A stretch of 64,000 nucleotides of DNA from Thiothrix sp. (GCA_008015155.1 SSFA01000037.1:1-64000); one strand, 5' to 3'. Shown: positions 51,898 to 60,706, numbered from the stretch's first letter. Numbers and translations are program-made. The notes: a model not told the origin generated them from the sequence alone.

Positions 51898-53232
51898 ATG
51901 AAATACCCCTTGCGCTTTTTAAAAGCACTACCACGGGCTTTTTTTTATGATTTGTTAGAAGGCCAAATTACTCTAAGAGCGATGGGGCTGGTTTATACCA
52001 CCCTGCTTTCCTTAGCTCCTTCTTTAGCGCTAAGCTTTTCTGTTTTAAAAGGCTTTGGCGTACATAACCAATTGGAACCTGCCCTACTGCAATTTATGGC
52101 TCCCTTGGGTAGTAAAGCAGAAGAAGTCACCAAACAAATGCTCGGCTTTGTGGACAATATTCAAGTTGGTGTATTGGGAATCGCTGGTTTAGGCATTTTG
52201 CTCTATACCGTTTGGTCTTTGATGCAGCAAATTGAGCAAGCTTTCAATCATTTATGGCATGTGCAGAAAGGTCGACCTTTAAGTATTCAGATTCGTGATT
52301 ATTTAAGTGTTGTGATGCTCGCCCCGATTTTACTCTTTACAGCTTTGGGCTTATGGAGTGCTTTTAGTCATATTCCTATCATTCAAGCTATTAGCTCGCA
52401 TTATCTATTTAGTACGACCACAACTTATCTACTCAAACTGATTCCTGTGACAGTCAGTATTATTCTGTTCACAGTCTGTTATATGTATATGCCTTACACC
52501 AGAGTACGCTTTGTGCCCGCTTTATTAGGCGCTATTTTTGCAGGCGTGGCTTGGCAAGGAGCGGGCTGGATGTTCTCCTCTTTTGTCGTCAGTTCGGGCC
52601 AGCAAATTGCTATCTATTCAGTATTCGCGGGTTTATTCTTATTTATGCTTTGGCTGTATATTGGCTGGCTGATTGTGCTCACTGGCTCACGGCTAGCTTA
52701 TTATCTGCAATATCCAGATGCTGTTTATTACCCTGACCAACCCGCTCTACCTAGCCTTGAAACTAAAGAGTTAGCAGCAGCAGCGATTCTGCGGGAAGTG
52801 GGTCAACAGTATCTACGTGGTGAAGCACCACTCAGTTCTGAAGAGCTAAGGCAACGGGTCCCCATTTCCCGCTCGCTGATGACTTTAATGCTCCAAGAAT
52901 TGATTGATCATGACTTTCTAACCCGAGATGATGCGACTCCTGCACATTATTTATTGAAAACTGCACCGGAAACTTTATCCATTGCCCGTATTCAGCGTGC
53001 CTTCTGGCAAGGTGATAGCAAACAGCAAGAGCAAACCGCACAGGTTAAACAAGCGACCGGCTTGGACGAAACGATTTTAATGCCCTTCCTAGACAACCCG
53101 AATTCAACCGTCAGAGAAGCTTTAGATCACTCATTGCTAGCTAAAACAGCACTAGAACCAGCTAGCATCGAAGAACAAATGCCAGAAATAGTCGAGCAAG
53201 CCAAAGAAGCACTTAAATCGCAGACTCGGTAA
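51898..53232 (+). CDS. YihY/BrkB-family inner membrane protein
   Basis: A 444-aa protein with about six transmembrane helices in the first 280 residues. The core marks are ITLRAMGLVYTTLLSLAPSL, GFVDNIQVGVLGIAGLGILL, YMYMPYTRVRFVPALLGAIF and AIYSVFAGLFLFMLWLYIGW. The C-terminal 150 residues look like a winged-helix cytoplasmic domain (SSEELRQRVPISRSLMTLML). The family was once called RNase BN in error; function is unknown. It follows phoR by 65 bp on the same strand and may be co-transcribed. Confidence 0.88.
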   Translation: MKYPLRFLKALPRAFFYDLLEGQITLRAMGLVYTTLLSLAPSLALSFSVLKGFGVHNQLEPALLQFMAPLGSKAEEVTKQMLGFVDNIQVGVLGIAGLGILLYTVWSLMQQIEQAFNHLWHVQKGRPLSIQIRDYLSVVMLAPILLFTALGLWSAFSHIPIIQAISSHYLFSTTTTYLLKLIPVTVSIILFTVCYMYMPYTRVRFVPALLGAIFAGVAWQGAGWMFSSFVVSSGQQIAIYSVFAGLFLFMLWLYIGWLIVLTGSRLAYYLQYPDAVYYPDQPALPSLETKELAAAAILREVGQQYLRGEAPLSSEELRQRVPISRSLMTLMLQELIDHDFLTRDDATPAHYLLKTAPETLSIARIQRAFWQGDSKQQEQTAQVKQATGLDETILMPFLDNPNSTVREALDHSLLAKTALEPASIEEQMPEIVEQAKEALKSQTR

Positions 53233-53357
53233 GACCATCATTGCCTTACCACAGGATGCACAGGTCTTACGCTTGCCTCTTGCTAACTTGCCCTTATCTC
53301 AAGCAGACTAATCAGCGGCAAGACAGCACTCTTTACAATTAGCATAAGGAATACCAC

Positions 53358-54728
53358 ATGACAGCTAAAATGACACTCGATCAACTGAAACAAGCTTATG
53401 AAGCTGGCCAAATCGATACGGTGCTCGCGTGTCAGGTGGATATGCAAGGGCGCTTAATGGGTAAACGCTTTCATGCCGATTTTTTTCTCAACAGCGCGGT
53501 TGAGGAAACGCATTCCTGCAATTATTTATTAGCCACAGATATGGATATGCATACCGTCGATGGCTATGCCGCGACGAGTTGGCGAGCAGGTTATGGCGAT
53601 TATGTGATGAAACCGGACTTAAGCACTCTACGCCCTTTACCTTGGTTAGAGGGAACGGCTTTGGTGCTGTGCGATGTGCTCGATCACCACACGCATGCAC
53701 CGGTTCCTCACTCCCCGCGTGCGGTACTGCAAAAGCAAATTGCCCGCTTAGCTGCTTTAGGCATGCAGCCGATGATGGCGACAGAGTTGGAGTTTTTTCT
53801 CTTTAATCAAACCTATGCAGAGGTGCATCAGGCAGATTATCGTAATTTAAAACTGTCCAGTGCTTACAACGAGGACTACCACATCCTACAAACCAGCAAA
53901 GAAGAGGATGTGCTACGTGCAATTCGTAATGGTCTGTTTGGAGCGGGTATTCCTGTTGAGTGCTCCAAAGGTGAGGCGTCTGCTGGGCAAGAAGAAGTGA
54001 ATATTAAATATGCAGATGCCCTCACCACTGCTGATTACCATTCGATTGTCAAAAATGCCTGTAAGGAAATAGCTTGGAGTAAGGGTAAGGCGATCACTTT
54101 CATGGCGAAATGGGATTACAACGCAGCCGGTAGCTCCTCCCATATTCATCAGTCTTTGTGGAGTTTGGATGGCAAAACCCCGCTCTTTTTTGATGAATCT
54201 GCCCCCTATGGTATGTCGGACTTGATGCGCCATTATTTGGCCGGTTTGCTCGCACATGCTGATGAAATTACTTATTTCCTAGCCCCGTGGATTAATTCCT
54301 ACAAACGCTTTCAAGTCGGTACTTTTGCACCCACTAAAGCCATTTGGAGTCGGGATAATCGGACGGCGGGTTATCGTTTATGTGGTGAAGCTAGCAAAGC
54401 TGTGCGGATTGAATGTCGCGTGGGCGGGGCTGACCTTAATCCTTATTTAGCGCTTGCGGCTCAGCTGGCGGCGGGTTTAGATGGAATTGAAAAGCAGTTG
54501 GAACTAGAACCCGAATTCAGCGGGGACGCTTATGGAGCCAGCAATATTCGTGAAATTCCTACAACTTTGCGCGCTGCTTTAGAAAAACTAGACAACTCCA
54601 CCTTACTGCGGCAAGTGATGGGCGATGAGGTAATTGATCATTACTTGCATACCGGGCGTTGGGAACAGTTCGAATATGATCGGCGGGTGACCAATTGGGA
54701 ATTATGGCGTGGATTTGAGAGAGCCTAA
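53358..54728 (+). CDS. Glutamine synthetase-like gamma-glutamyl ligase
   Basis: A 456-aa member of the glutamine synthetase superfamily, not the housekeeping GlnA. The metal and substrate blocks are TELEFFLFNQTYAEV, EASAGQEEVNIKYADA, the HIHQSLW box in GSSSHIHQSLWSLDG, NSYKRFQVGTFAPTKAIWS and RVGGADLNPYLALAAQLA. The adenylylation tyrosine region of GlnA is missing. Relatives (PuuA, IpuC, GlnA4) gamma-glutamylate amines such as putrescine, isopropylamine or ethanolamine. Here the next genes are an aldehyde dehydrogenase (2 bp) and a GMC oxidoreductase, so an amino alcohol or polyamine substrate is likely but not proven. Confidence 0.85.
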   Translation: MTAKMTLDQLKQAYEAGQIDTVLACQVDMQGRLMGKRFHADFFLNSAVEETHSCNYLLATDMDMHTVDGYAATSWRAGYGDYVMKPDLSTLRPLPWLEGTALVLCDVLDHHTHAPVPHSPRAVLQKQIARLAALGMQPMMATELEFFLFNQTYAEVHQADYRNLKLSSAYNEDYHILQTSKEEDVLRAIRNGLFGAGIPVECSKGEASAGQEEVNIKYADALTTADYHSIVKNACKEIAWSKGKAITFMAKWDYNAAGSSSHIHQSLWSLDGKTPLFFDESAPYGMSDLMRHYLAGLLAHADEITYFLAPWINSYKRFQVGTFAPTKAIWSRDNRTAGYRLCGEASKAVRIECRVGGADLNPYLALAAQLAAGLDGIEKQLELEPEFSGDAYGASNIREIPTTLRAALEKLDNSTLLRQVMGDEVIDHYLHTGRWEQFEYDRRVTNWELWRGFERA

Positions 54729-54730
54729 GT

Positions 54731-56122
54731 ATGCAAACGATTCAATGTATTTCGCCCATTGATGGCAGCGTCTATGCAGAGCGTCCAGTGGCCACTGCTG
54801 AACAGATTCAAACCTGTTTCAAAACCAGCCGAGCAGCGCAAGTGGAGTGGAAGCGTTTAAGTATTCAGGAGCGTACCCAGTATTGCCATGCTGCAGTGGA
54901 TGCCATGCTTGGCATGAAACAGCGTATTGTCGAGGAATTGGCTTGGCAAATGGGTCGGCCGGTGAGTGTCGGCGCGGGTGAGTTGCGAGGATTTGAAGAG
55001 CGCGCTCGCTATATGATTGAGCTGGCAGCGACTGCTTTGGCTGATCTTGTCCCGAGTCCCAAAGCAGGCTTTGAACGACGTATCTTGCGCGAACCTTTGG
55101 GGGTGGTATTGACGATTGCACCTTGGAATTATCCGTTTCTCACCAGTGTGAACTCAGTGATTCCTGCCTTGATGGCGGGGAATACTTCGGTACTCAAACA
55201 TGCAGCCAATACGCTGTTAGTGGCTGAACGCTTCCAAGAGGCTTTCGATACCGCCGGTTTGCCGCAAGGTGTATTTCAACATTTGGTCTTGGATCATGCC
55301 CAAACCAGCCAAATCATTGCCGATGGTTTCGCGGATATGGTTTGTTTCACAGGTTCAGTTGCGGGTGGTAAAGCGATGGAGGCTGCAGCCAGCGGACGCT
55401 TTATTCCAGTGGGCTTAGAGCTGGGTGGCAAAGACCCTGCTTATGTACGCGCTGATGCTAATCTAACCCATGCGATTGAGAACTTAGCGGATGGTGCGTT
55501 TTTTAATTCAGGGCAATCCTGCTGTGGGATTGAGCGGATTTATGTGCATGAAACTGTCTATAACGAAGTGGTGGCTGGTATTGCTAAATTAGGCAGCCAA
55601 TACAAATTAGGTAATCCACTCCAAGCCAGTACTAACCTAGGCCCCATGATTAAACCAGCTTCTGCTGATTTCGTACGCGAGCAAATTAAACAAGCGATTG
55701 CAGCGGGAGCGGTGGCGCATGTAGACACTTCCGAATTTGAGCTAGATCAACCTGGCTCAGCCTATTTAGCCCCACAAGTGTTATCGAATGTGGATCATTC
55801 GATGTCAGTGATGGTCGAGGAAAGCTTTGGCCCAGTCGTAGGGATTATGAAAGTCCAAGATGATGCCGAAGCGATTCGCTTGATGAATGACTCGCCCTAT
55901 GGCCTGACCGCTGCCATCTGGACTGAAGATGTGGCTGCCGCCGAACATATTGCTGCTGAATTACAAACTGGCACGGTCTTTATGAATCGCTGTGATTATC
56001 TTGACCCTGCTTTGGCATGGACAGGTGTCAAAGATACGGGGCGTGGTTGTACTTTATCAGCCATCGGTTATGAAGCTTTAACTCGGCCAAAAAGTTTGCA
56101 TTTTCGCTTAAATACGCATTAA
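54731..56122 (+). CDS. NAD(P)-dependent aldehyde dehydrogenase
   Basis: A 463-aa aldehyde dehydrogenase, close to the succinate-semialdehyde/Sad-like group. The catalytic Cys is in FFNSGQSCCGIERIYV, the general base Glu in GLELGGKDPAYV, and the Asn in TIAPWNYPFL. GSVAGGKAMEAAASG is the cofactor loop. It follows the GS-like gene by 2 bp and precedes the GMC gene by 24 bp, so the three form one unit. It would oxidise the aldehyde produced by the GMC enzyme or from a gamma-glutamylated amine. Confidence 0.9.
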   Translation: MQTIQCISPIDGSVYAERPVATAEQIQTCFKTSRAAQVEWKRLSIQERTQYCHAAVDAMLGMKQRIVEELAWQMGRPVSVGAGELRGFEERARYMIELAATALADLVPSPKAGFERRILREPLGVVLTIAPWNYPFLTSVNSVIPALMAGNTSVLKHAANTLLVAERFQEAFDTAGLPQGVFQHLVLDHAQTSQIIADGFADMVCFTGSVAGGKAMEAAASGRFIPVGLELGGKDPAYVRADANLTHAIENLADGAFFNSGQSCCGIERIYVHETVYNEVVAGIAKLGSQYKLGNPLQASTNLGPMIKPASADFVREQIKQAIAAGAVAHVDTSEFELDQPGSAYLAPQVLSNVDHSMSVMVEESFGPVVGIMKVQDDAEAIRLMNDSPYGLTAAIWTEDVAAAEHIAAELQTGTVFMNRCDYLDPALAWTGVKDTGRGCTLSAIGYEALTRPKSLHFRLNTH

Positions 56123-56146
56123 GAAGAATAACTTAAGGATAAGTCT

Positions 56147-57787
56147 ATGAATTCGAGTCGTTTTGATTATTTGATTGTGGGCGCTGGTTCAGCCGGTTGT
56201 GTGGTGGCTAATCGGCTGAGTGCTGATCCTAAGGTAAGCGTCTGTTTAATTGAGGCTGGTGGAGATGATAAAAGCCCTTGGGTCAAAATTCCTGCGGGGA
56301 TTTTTGGCTTGTATGGGAATAAGAAATACGACTATACCTTTCAAGGCGTTCCACAAAAGCATTTGAATAATCGAGTGATGACTGTCAATCGTGGCAAGGG
56401 GCTAGGTGGTTCTAGCTCGATTAATAGCATGGTGTATATTCGCGGTAATAAAAATGATTACGACGCTTGGGCAGCTTTGGGCTGTGAAGGTTGGGCGTAT
56501 CAAGACGTATTACCCGTATTCAAAGACTTAGAATGCAATTTAGCGGGACAAAGCCCAGCATATCATGGGTTTAAGGGTGAATTGAATGTAGTTAACCCAC
56601 AAGATATAAATGAACTAGCGCGGACTTTTGTTAGAGCGGGTAAAGCGGCAGGTTTACCTGAAAATAAGGATTTTAATGCTGAATCACAGTTCGGCTTAGG
56701 TATTTATAATGTCACCCAAGATGAGGGTGTACGGGTGAGTAGTTATACTGCGTTTGTTGAACCTATACAGCAACGCCCAAATTTAACGATACTCACACAG
56801 ACAGAAGTGTTTAAGCTTCAAATTGAGGAAGATCGGGTTACTGGTTTAGAAATTGAGCGTGCTGGAGTGCGCAGCCTGTTGCAATGTAACCGTGAAGTGA
56901 TTCTTAGTGCAGGCACGATTGCCTCACCACGGATTCTGTTAGCGTCTGGGATTGGCAATCAAGACGAATTAAAAACACTAGGCATTGAATGTAAACAGCA
57001 TCTACCCGGCGTGGGTGAAAATCTGCAAGATCATATTGATAGTATGGTTACGGTGCGCTCACCTAAACCCGTCTCGATTGGCATTTCTTGGGCCACTGTA
57101 TTGCCGAATATTTTGCCTGCTCCATTCAAATATTATTTACAGCGTATGGGTTGGTGGACGACCAACTATGTGGAAGCAGGCGGTTTTGCTAAAACTAAAT
57201 ATGCCGAAGCCGCTCCTGCTGGCAGTGCTGAGGCTGATCCAGATGTACAGTTCCATTTCACGCCCATTTTCCGTAGTTATCGTGGGCGAAAATTAGAAAT
57301 GGGACATGGCTATTCACTATTTACTTGTGTACTACGTCCGCAAAGTAAGGGCACGGTAAAATTAGCCAATGATGGCAGCTTGAAAAATGTACTCATCGAC
57401 CATAATTTCTTTTCAGCTGAGCAAGATCAGAAATTATTAGTGGAAGCAGTGAAAAAAGCGCGTGAAGTTTTGGCTTCACCCGAGTTCGATGCTGTGCGGG
57501 GTGAGGAAATGGCGCCCACACCAGCGATTCAAACTGATGAGCAAATCCTTGCCTACTTACGCCAAACTGCGAGTACGGTCTATCACCCCGTTGGGACTTG
57601 TAAAATGGGCGTGGACGAACTAGCAGTGGTCAATCCTTGGGATCTTAAGGTGAGAGGGATGCAAAATCTGCGCGTGATGGACGCATCGATTATGCCCAGC
57701 TTGATTAGTGGTAATACCTCAGCGCCGAGTATGATGATTGGTGAAAAAGGGGCGCGGATGATTTTAGCGGAAGCCAAGCCTTCATGA
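56147..57787 (+). CDS. GMC-family FAD oxidoreductase (choline/alcohol dehydrogenase-like)
   Basis: A 546-aa FAD alcohol dehydrogenase. The FAD motif is DYLIVGAGSAGCVVANRLS with the acidic LIEAGG behind it. GMC signature 1 is GKGLGGSSSINSMVYIRGNK, signature 2 is SAGTIASPRILLASGIG, and the active-site histidine is in YHPVGTCKMG with the partner Asn in ISGNTSAPSMMIGEK. It resembles BetA-like choline and aliphatic alcohol dehydrogenases. Third gene of the GS-like/ALDH/GMC unit. The natural alcohol is unknown. Confidence 0.9.
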   Translation: MNSSRFDYLIVGAGSAGCVVANRLSADPKVSVCLIEAGGDDKSPWVKIPAGIFGLYGNKKYDYTFQGVPQKHLNNRVMTVNRGKGLGGSSSINSMVYIRGNKNDYDAWAALGCEGWAYQDVLPVFKDLECNLAGQSPAYHGFKGELNVVNPQDINELARTFVRAGKAAGLPENKDFNAESQFGLGIYNVTQDEGVRVSSYTAFVEPIQQRPNLTILTQTEVFKLQIEEDRVTGLEIERAGVRSLLQCNREVILSAGTIASPRILLASGIGNQDELKTLGIECKQHLPGVGENLQDHIDSMVTVRSPKPVSIGISWATVLPNILPAPFKYYLQRMGWWTTNYVEAGGFAKTKYAEAAPAGSAEADPDVQFHFTPIFRSYRGRKLEMGHGYSLFTCVLRPQSKGTVKLANDGSLKNVLIDHNFFSAEQDQKLLVEAVKKAREVLASPEFDAVRGEEMAPTPAIQTDEQILAYLRQTASTVYHPVGTCKMGVDELAVVNPWDLKVRGMQNLRVMDASIMPSLISGNTSAPSMMIGEKGARMILAEAKPS

Positions 57788-57950
57788 ATCCTCATGCTTT
57801 ATCGGTCATTGCTAGGCATCAATAGAGGTCATGCCTCTACTGGTAATGCCCTTCTTCTGCTGCTTACCTGACACTTATTCAGCCTATTTGCAGCTAGCTT
57901 GGCGAACTGCCAAGCTGTTTGAAGATGGATGCTTTAACCGGAGAGTAGAC

Positions 57951-58409
57951 ATGTTAGATTGGAAACAAGTGCTGCACCTTAGCCAAAAAGGTAATTTACC
58001 ACCTGATCGTGTAGTGAAAAAAACTGATCAGGAGTGGAAAGAACAACTCAGCCCTGAACAATATCAAGTTACCCGTCAACACGGTACAGAGCGTGCTTTT
58101 AGCTCAGACCTCTGTAGTCTTTTTGAACCCGGTTTGTATGCTTGTGTGTGTTGCGGCAGTTTACTGTTTGATGCTAACCAAAAGTTCGAATCAGGCACGG
58201 GCTGGCCTTCTTTTACTCAACCTTTAAAAGAGAACGCCATTGCTTATCACGCGGATCGTTCTTATGGCATGTTTCGTGTCGAGACGGTCTGTAATACCTG
58301 TGAAGCGCATTTAGGGCATGTCTTCCCAGATGGCCCGCCACCTAGTAGTTTGCGTTATTGTATGAATGCAGTTGCCTTAAGCAAACTGAAGGATGAGCAA
58401 CATGGATAA
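57951..58409 (+). CDS. msrB: Peptide methionine-R-sulfoxide reductase
   Basis: A 152-aa MsrB that repairs the R epimer of methionine sulfoxide. Two zinc CxxC pairs are in YACVCCGSLLF and VCNTCEAHLGHVF, FESGTGWPSFTQPL holds the substrate pocket, and the catalytic Cys is in LRYCMNAVAL. I chose ATG 57951, which has GGAGAG at 5 bp, over an in-frame start at 57831 that adds 40 residues unrelated to the family. It overlaps msrA by 8 bp. Confidence 0.93.
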   Translation: MLDWKQVLHLSQKGNLPPDRVVKKTDQEWKEQLSPEQYQVTRQHGTERAFSSDLCSLFEPGLYACVCCGSLLFDANQKFESGTGWPSFTQPLKENAIAYHADRSYGMFRVETVCNTCEAHLGHVFPDGPPPSSLRYCMNAVALSKLKDEQHG

Positions 58410-58941
58410 TACGGCTAGTTTAGAAATTGCTACTTTTGGAGGCGGCTGTTTTTGGTGTACTGAAGCGGTATTCCAGCAGTTGCGCGGTGTTGAGCAAGTG
58501 GTGAGTGGTTACAGCGGTGGTCATCTGCTCAATCCTGACTATCGTAGTGTGTGTAATGGTACGACGGGGCATGCAGAAGTGATCCAGCTTCACTTTGATC
58601 CTAAACAGATTAGCTATGCTGATCTGCTGCGGATTCATTTGGCCACGCATGATCCAACCACTTTAAATCGGCAAGGTGCTGATCGGGGTACTCAATACCG
58701 CAGTGTGATTTTCACGCATAGCGCTGAACAGCAAGCAACAGCTCACACCGTCGTCGCAGAAATGCAGGCGAATTTTGATGACCCGATCGTGACCCAGATT
58801 GTACCCGCTGAGACTTTTTATCCTGCTGAGGACTATCATCAAAATTATTATCGGAGCAACCCAAGCGCAGGTTATTGCCAAGCGGTGATTAATCCTAAGT
58901 TGACTAAAGCACGCGCGTTATTTAAGCAATATTTAGCTTGA
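58402..58941 (+). CDS. msrA: Peptide methionine-S-sulfoxide reductase
   Basis: A 179-aa MsrA. The catalytic motif GGGCFWCTEAVFQQL is followed by SGYSGGH, TGHAEVIQLHFDP, HDPTTLNRQGADRGTQYRSV and AEDYHQNYY, all family hallmarks. AAGGA (58389-58393) gives 8 bp spacing to ATG 58402; the upstream ATG at 58393 overlaps that site. With msrB it forms a complete methionine sulfoxide repair pair. A recycling Cys is probable in the C-terminal SAGYCQAV. Confidence 0.95.
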   Translation: MDNTASLEIATFGGGCFWCTEAVFQQLRGVEQVVSGYSGGHLLNPDYRSVCNGTTGHAEVIQLHFDPKQISYADLLRIHLATHDPTTLNRQGADRGTQYRSVIFTHSAEQQATAHTVVAEMQANFDDPIVTQIVPAETFYPAEDYHQNYYRSNPSAGYCQAVINPKLTKARALFKQYLA

Positions 58942-59112
58942 CCGTGAGCAACAGTCTGTTTAGGCTTTAGGTTCAAACTGCTTGATTCAGCTTATTTTTG
59001 AGTAAATTTTATGCATTGCTTAATTTTTTCTCATGCAAACTTTTTATACAGTCGATTTCCTGCTAAGGGTCTCTGTAACTTGTTGATTTTAAAGGCTGGC
59101 TGGACACGAGCT
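58942..59112. other. AT-rich, gene-free stretch before the repeats (possible CRISPR leader)
   Basis: No reading frame on either strand that I would accept. It is rich in A/T with T-runs and ends in TTGTTGATTTTAAAGG plus GC-richer bases straight before the first repeat, the usual look of a CRISPR leader. It could also be plain 3' region of msrA; no terminator hairpin was seen. Confidence 0.4.
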
Positions 59113-59215
59113 GTTTGAACGTTGCCCTGTTTGAGAAGGGATTAAGACGAACTAAAGAAGCGATTAAGGTTTTTGCTAAGTTTGAACGTTGCCCTGTTTG
59201 AGAAGGGATTAAAAC
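59113..59215 (+). CRISPR. Two-repeat, one-spacer CRISPR-like remnant
   Basis: Two 36-bp repeats at 59113-59148 and 59180-59215 begin GTTTGAACGTTGCCCTGTTT and end GAAGGGATTAAGAC (first) or GAAGGGATTAAAAC (second). They differ at one base and are separated by a 31-bp unique spacer. The repeat has an inner CCCT...AGGG dyad and an ATTAAGAC-type 3' end like the crRNA tag of many arrays. The changed base in the second copy fits a trailing repeat. No cas gene is in the window, so this is an orphan or leftover array, or a simple direct repeat. Confidence 0.55.
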
Positions 59216-59250
59216 TGCAAAGCTTGTGTAGATAAATTACCCTAAACCAC

Positions 59251-59289
59251 AAACAAAAAAGCCCTGAAACCGTTAAGTTTCAAGGCTTT
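59251..59289 (-). terminator. Rho-independent terminator of the secG-tRNA-Leu unit
   Basis: On the minus strand AAAGCCTTGAAAC-N6-GTTTCAGGGCTTT (13-bp stem, one mismatch) runs into TTTTGTTTG. It lies 32 bp behind the tRNA CCA end. Confidence 0.88.
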
Positions 59290-59321
59290 ATGTATTTACT
59301 AGACTAAGCTAGATTTTTAAT

Positions 59322-59407
59322 TGGTGCCGACGGCGAGACTCGAACTCGCACAGCCTAGAGCCACTACCCCCTCAAGATAGCGTGTCTACCAATTCCACCA
59401 CGTCGGC
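59322..59407 (-). tRNA. tRNA-Leu (anticodon GAG)
   Basis: A 86-nt class II tRNA on the minus strand. The acceptor stem is GCCGACG / CGTCGGC, the D-loop contains GGTAGACACG, the anticodon stem-loop is CTATC-TTGAGGG-GGTAG with GAG in the centre, a long variable arm follows, and the T-arm has GTTCGAG. The CCA end is encoded. It sits 15 bp behind secG, the same neighbourhood as E. coli secG-leuU, so it is co-transcribed with secG. Confidence 0.95.
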
Positions 59408-59422
59408 AATCGGGTTGAAACC

Positions 59423-59920
59423 TTAAGGTTTCTTAGGTTCAGTTGTAGCTGCTTCACCACTAGTAGCAGGTGTCGCTGGTACTTCAGCAGCTGTTGCTGG
59501 AGCAGTGCTCGTAGCAGGAGCTGCTTCTGTTTTTGGTACTTCACTGCCCGTTGGAGCGGTTTGCGCCGGGACAGTAGGTACTTCACTATTTGTAGGCACT
59601 GCAGGCGTTGCAGGTGCCGTTTCAACTTTTGGCGCAGTAGTACTAGCGGGTAAAGCGCTATCCATAATACTGGTTGGGGTTGTACTCCGATTTGAGACAA
59701 TCCAAGCCAAGGCAATACAGTTCACGAAAAAGATGGTTGCTAAAATGGCAGTTGTACGGCTTAAAAAGTTTCCAGAACCGCGTGAGCCAAAGACTGTCCC
59801 TGACGCACCACTACCAAATGCTGCCCCTGCATCAGCCCCTTTACCATGCTGCATTAAAATCAGCACGATCATCGCGACCGAAACAACAATTTGTACTATT
59901 AATAAAATATTATAAAGCAT
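59423..59920 (-). CDS. secG: Preprotein translocase subunit SecG
   Basis: The small auxiliary subunit of SecYEG (165 aa; E. coli has 110). Two transmembrane helices (ILLIVQIVVSVAMIVLILMQ and TAILATIFFVNCIALAWIVS) flank the conserved GKGADAGAAFGSGASGTVFG cytoplasmic loop. The last 75 residues are a low-complexity Ala/Thr/Pro/Glu tail with three SEVP/AEVP units. It follows tpiA by 27 bp and precedes tRNA-Leu(GAG). Confidence 0.95.
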   Translation of the reverse strand: MLYNILLIVQIVVSVAMIVLILMQHGKGADAGAAFGSGASGTVFGSRGSGNFLSRTTAILATIFFVNCIALAWIVSNRSTTPTSIMDSALPASTTAPKVETAPATPAVPTNSEVPTVPAQTAPTGSEVPKTEAAPATSTAPATAAEVPATPATSGEAATTEPKKP

Positions 59921-59947
59921 CTTTAACTTCTAAATAAACCATCAGTC

Positions 59948-60706
59948 TCACTGATTTTGCCCAGCCTGACAAATCTTCAGGAAGTCTTGAGCATCCAGCG
60001 AGGCACCACCAATCAAGCCACCATCAATGTCTTGCATGGCAAATAGCTCAGCAGCATTCGCGCCTTTCACACTGCCGCCGTATAAAATCTGTAGTTTCGC
60101 CGCTATATCAGCATCATGTGCTGCAATCCGCTGACGAATAAAAGCATGTACTGCTTGTGCTTGCTCAGGTGTTGCAGTTTTTCCTGTGCCAATCGCCCAC
60201 ACAGGTTCATAAGCAATCACTGCATCACTGAGAGCTTGCACACCTTCTAGCTCTAAAACGGCATCTAGTTGGCGCGCGACCACGGTTTCTGTCTCACCAG
60301 CCTCACGTTCAGCCAGCGACTCACCTAAACACAAAATCGGAATCAAACCTTGTTTACGTGCTGCTGCAAATTTCCGAGCGGTATCTGCATCTTTTTCACC
60401 AAATAAAGAGCGCCGCTCAGAATGTCCAACAATCACATATTTACAACCAACTTCCAGCAACATAGGGGCAGAGACTTCACCCGTATAAGCACCACTATCC
60501 TGCTCACTGACATCTTGTGCACCTAAAGCTACTGCACTAGCACCCAGTAGCTCAGCAGTCAGCGGGAGGTAAACATAAGGAGCACAAACAGCTATTGACA
60601 CTGTAGTTAACTGATTCGCACCCGCCACAATTTCATTGACTAGGCGTTGAATACTGGCTTTATTGCCATTTAACTTCCAGTTACCAGCGACTAATATGCG
60701 TCTCAT
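59948..60706 (-). CDS. tpiA: Triosephosphate isomerase
   Basis: A 252-aa TIM-barrel enzyme that interconverts dihydroxyacetone phosphate and glyceraldehyde-3-phosphate. The N-terminal Asn-Lys is in VAGNWKLNG, the catalytic His in VGHSERRSL, the catalytic Glu in IAYEPVWAIGTGKTA, and the phosphate loop in YGGSVKGANA and GLIGGASLD. tpiA-secG pairing is widespread in gammaproteobacteria. It also links the glycerol pathway of this window (GlpD makes dihydroxyacetone phosphate) to glycolysis. Confidence 0.97.
   Translation of the reverse strand: MRRILVAGNWKLNGNKASIQRLVNEIVAGANQLTTVSIAVCAPYVYLPLTAELLGASAVALGAQDVSEQDSGAYTGEVSAPMLLEVGCKYVIVGHSERRSLFGEKDADTARKFAAARKQGLIPILCLGESLAEREAGETETVVARQLDAVLELEGVQALSDAVIAYEPVWAIGTGKTATPEQAQAVHAFIRQRIAAHDADIAAKLQILYGGSVKGANAAELFAMQDIDGGLIGGASLDAQDFLKICQAGQNQ

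Noticed and set aside
57831..57950. An N-terminal extension of MsrB with a Cys-rich stretch
   Set aside because: The 40 residues do not fit the family and the start at 57951 has a proper ribosome site.
59505..59915. A 136-codon plus-strand frame opposite secG
   Set aside because: Low-complexity mirror of the SecG tail and loop; the minus-strand SecG is certain.
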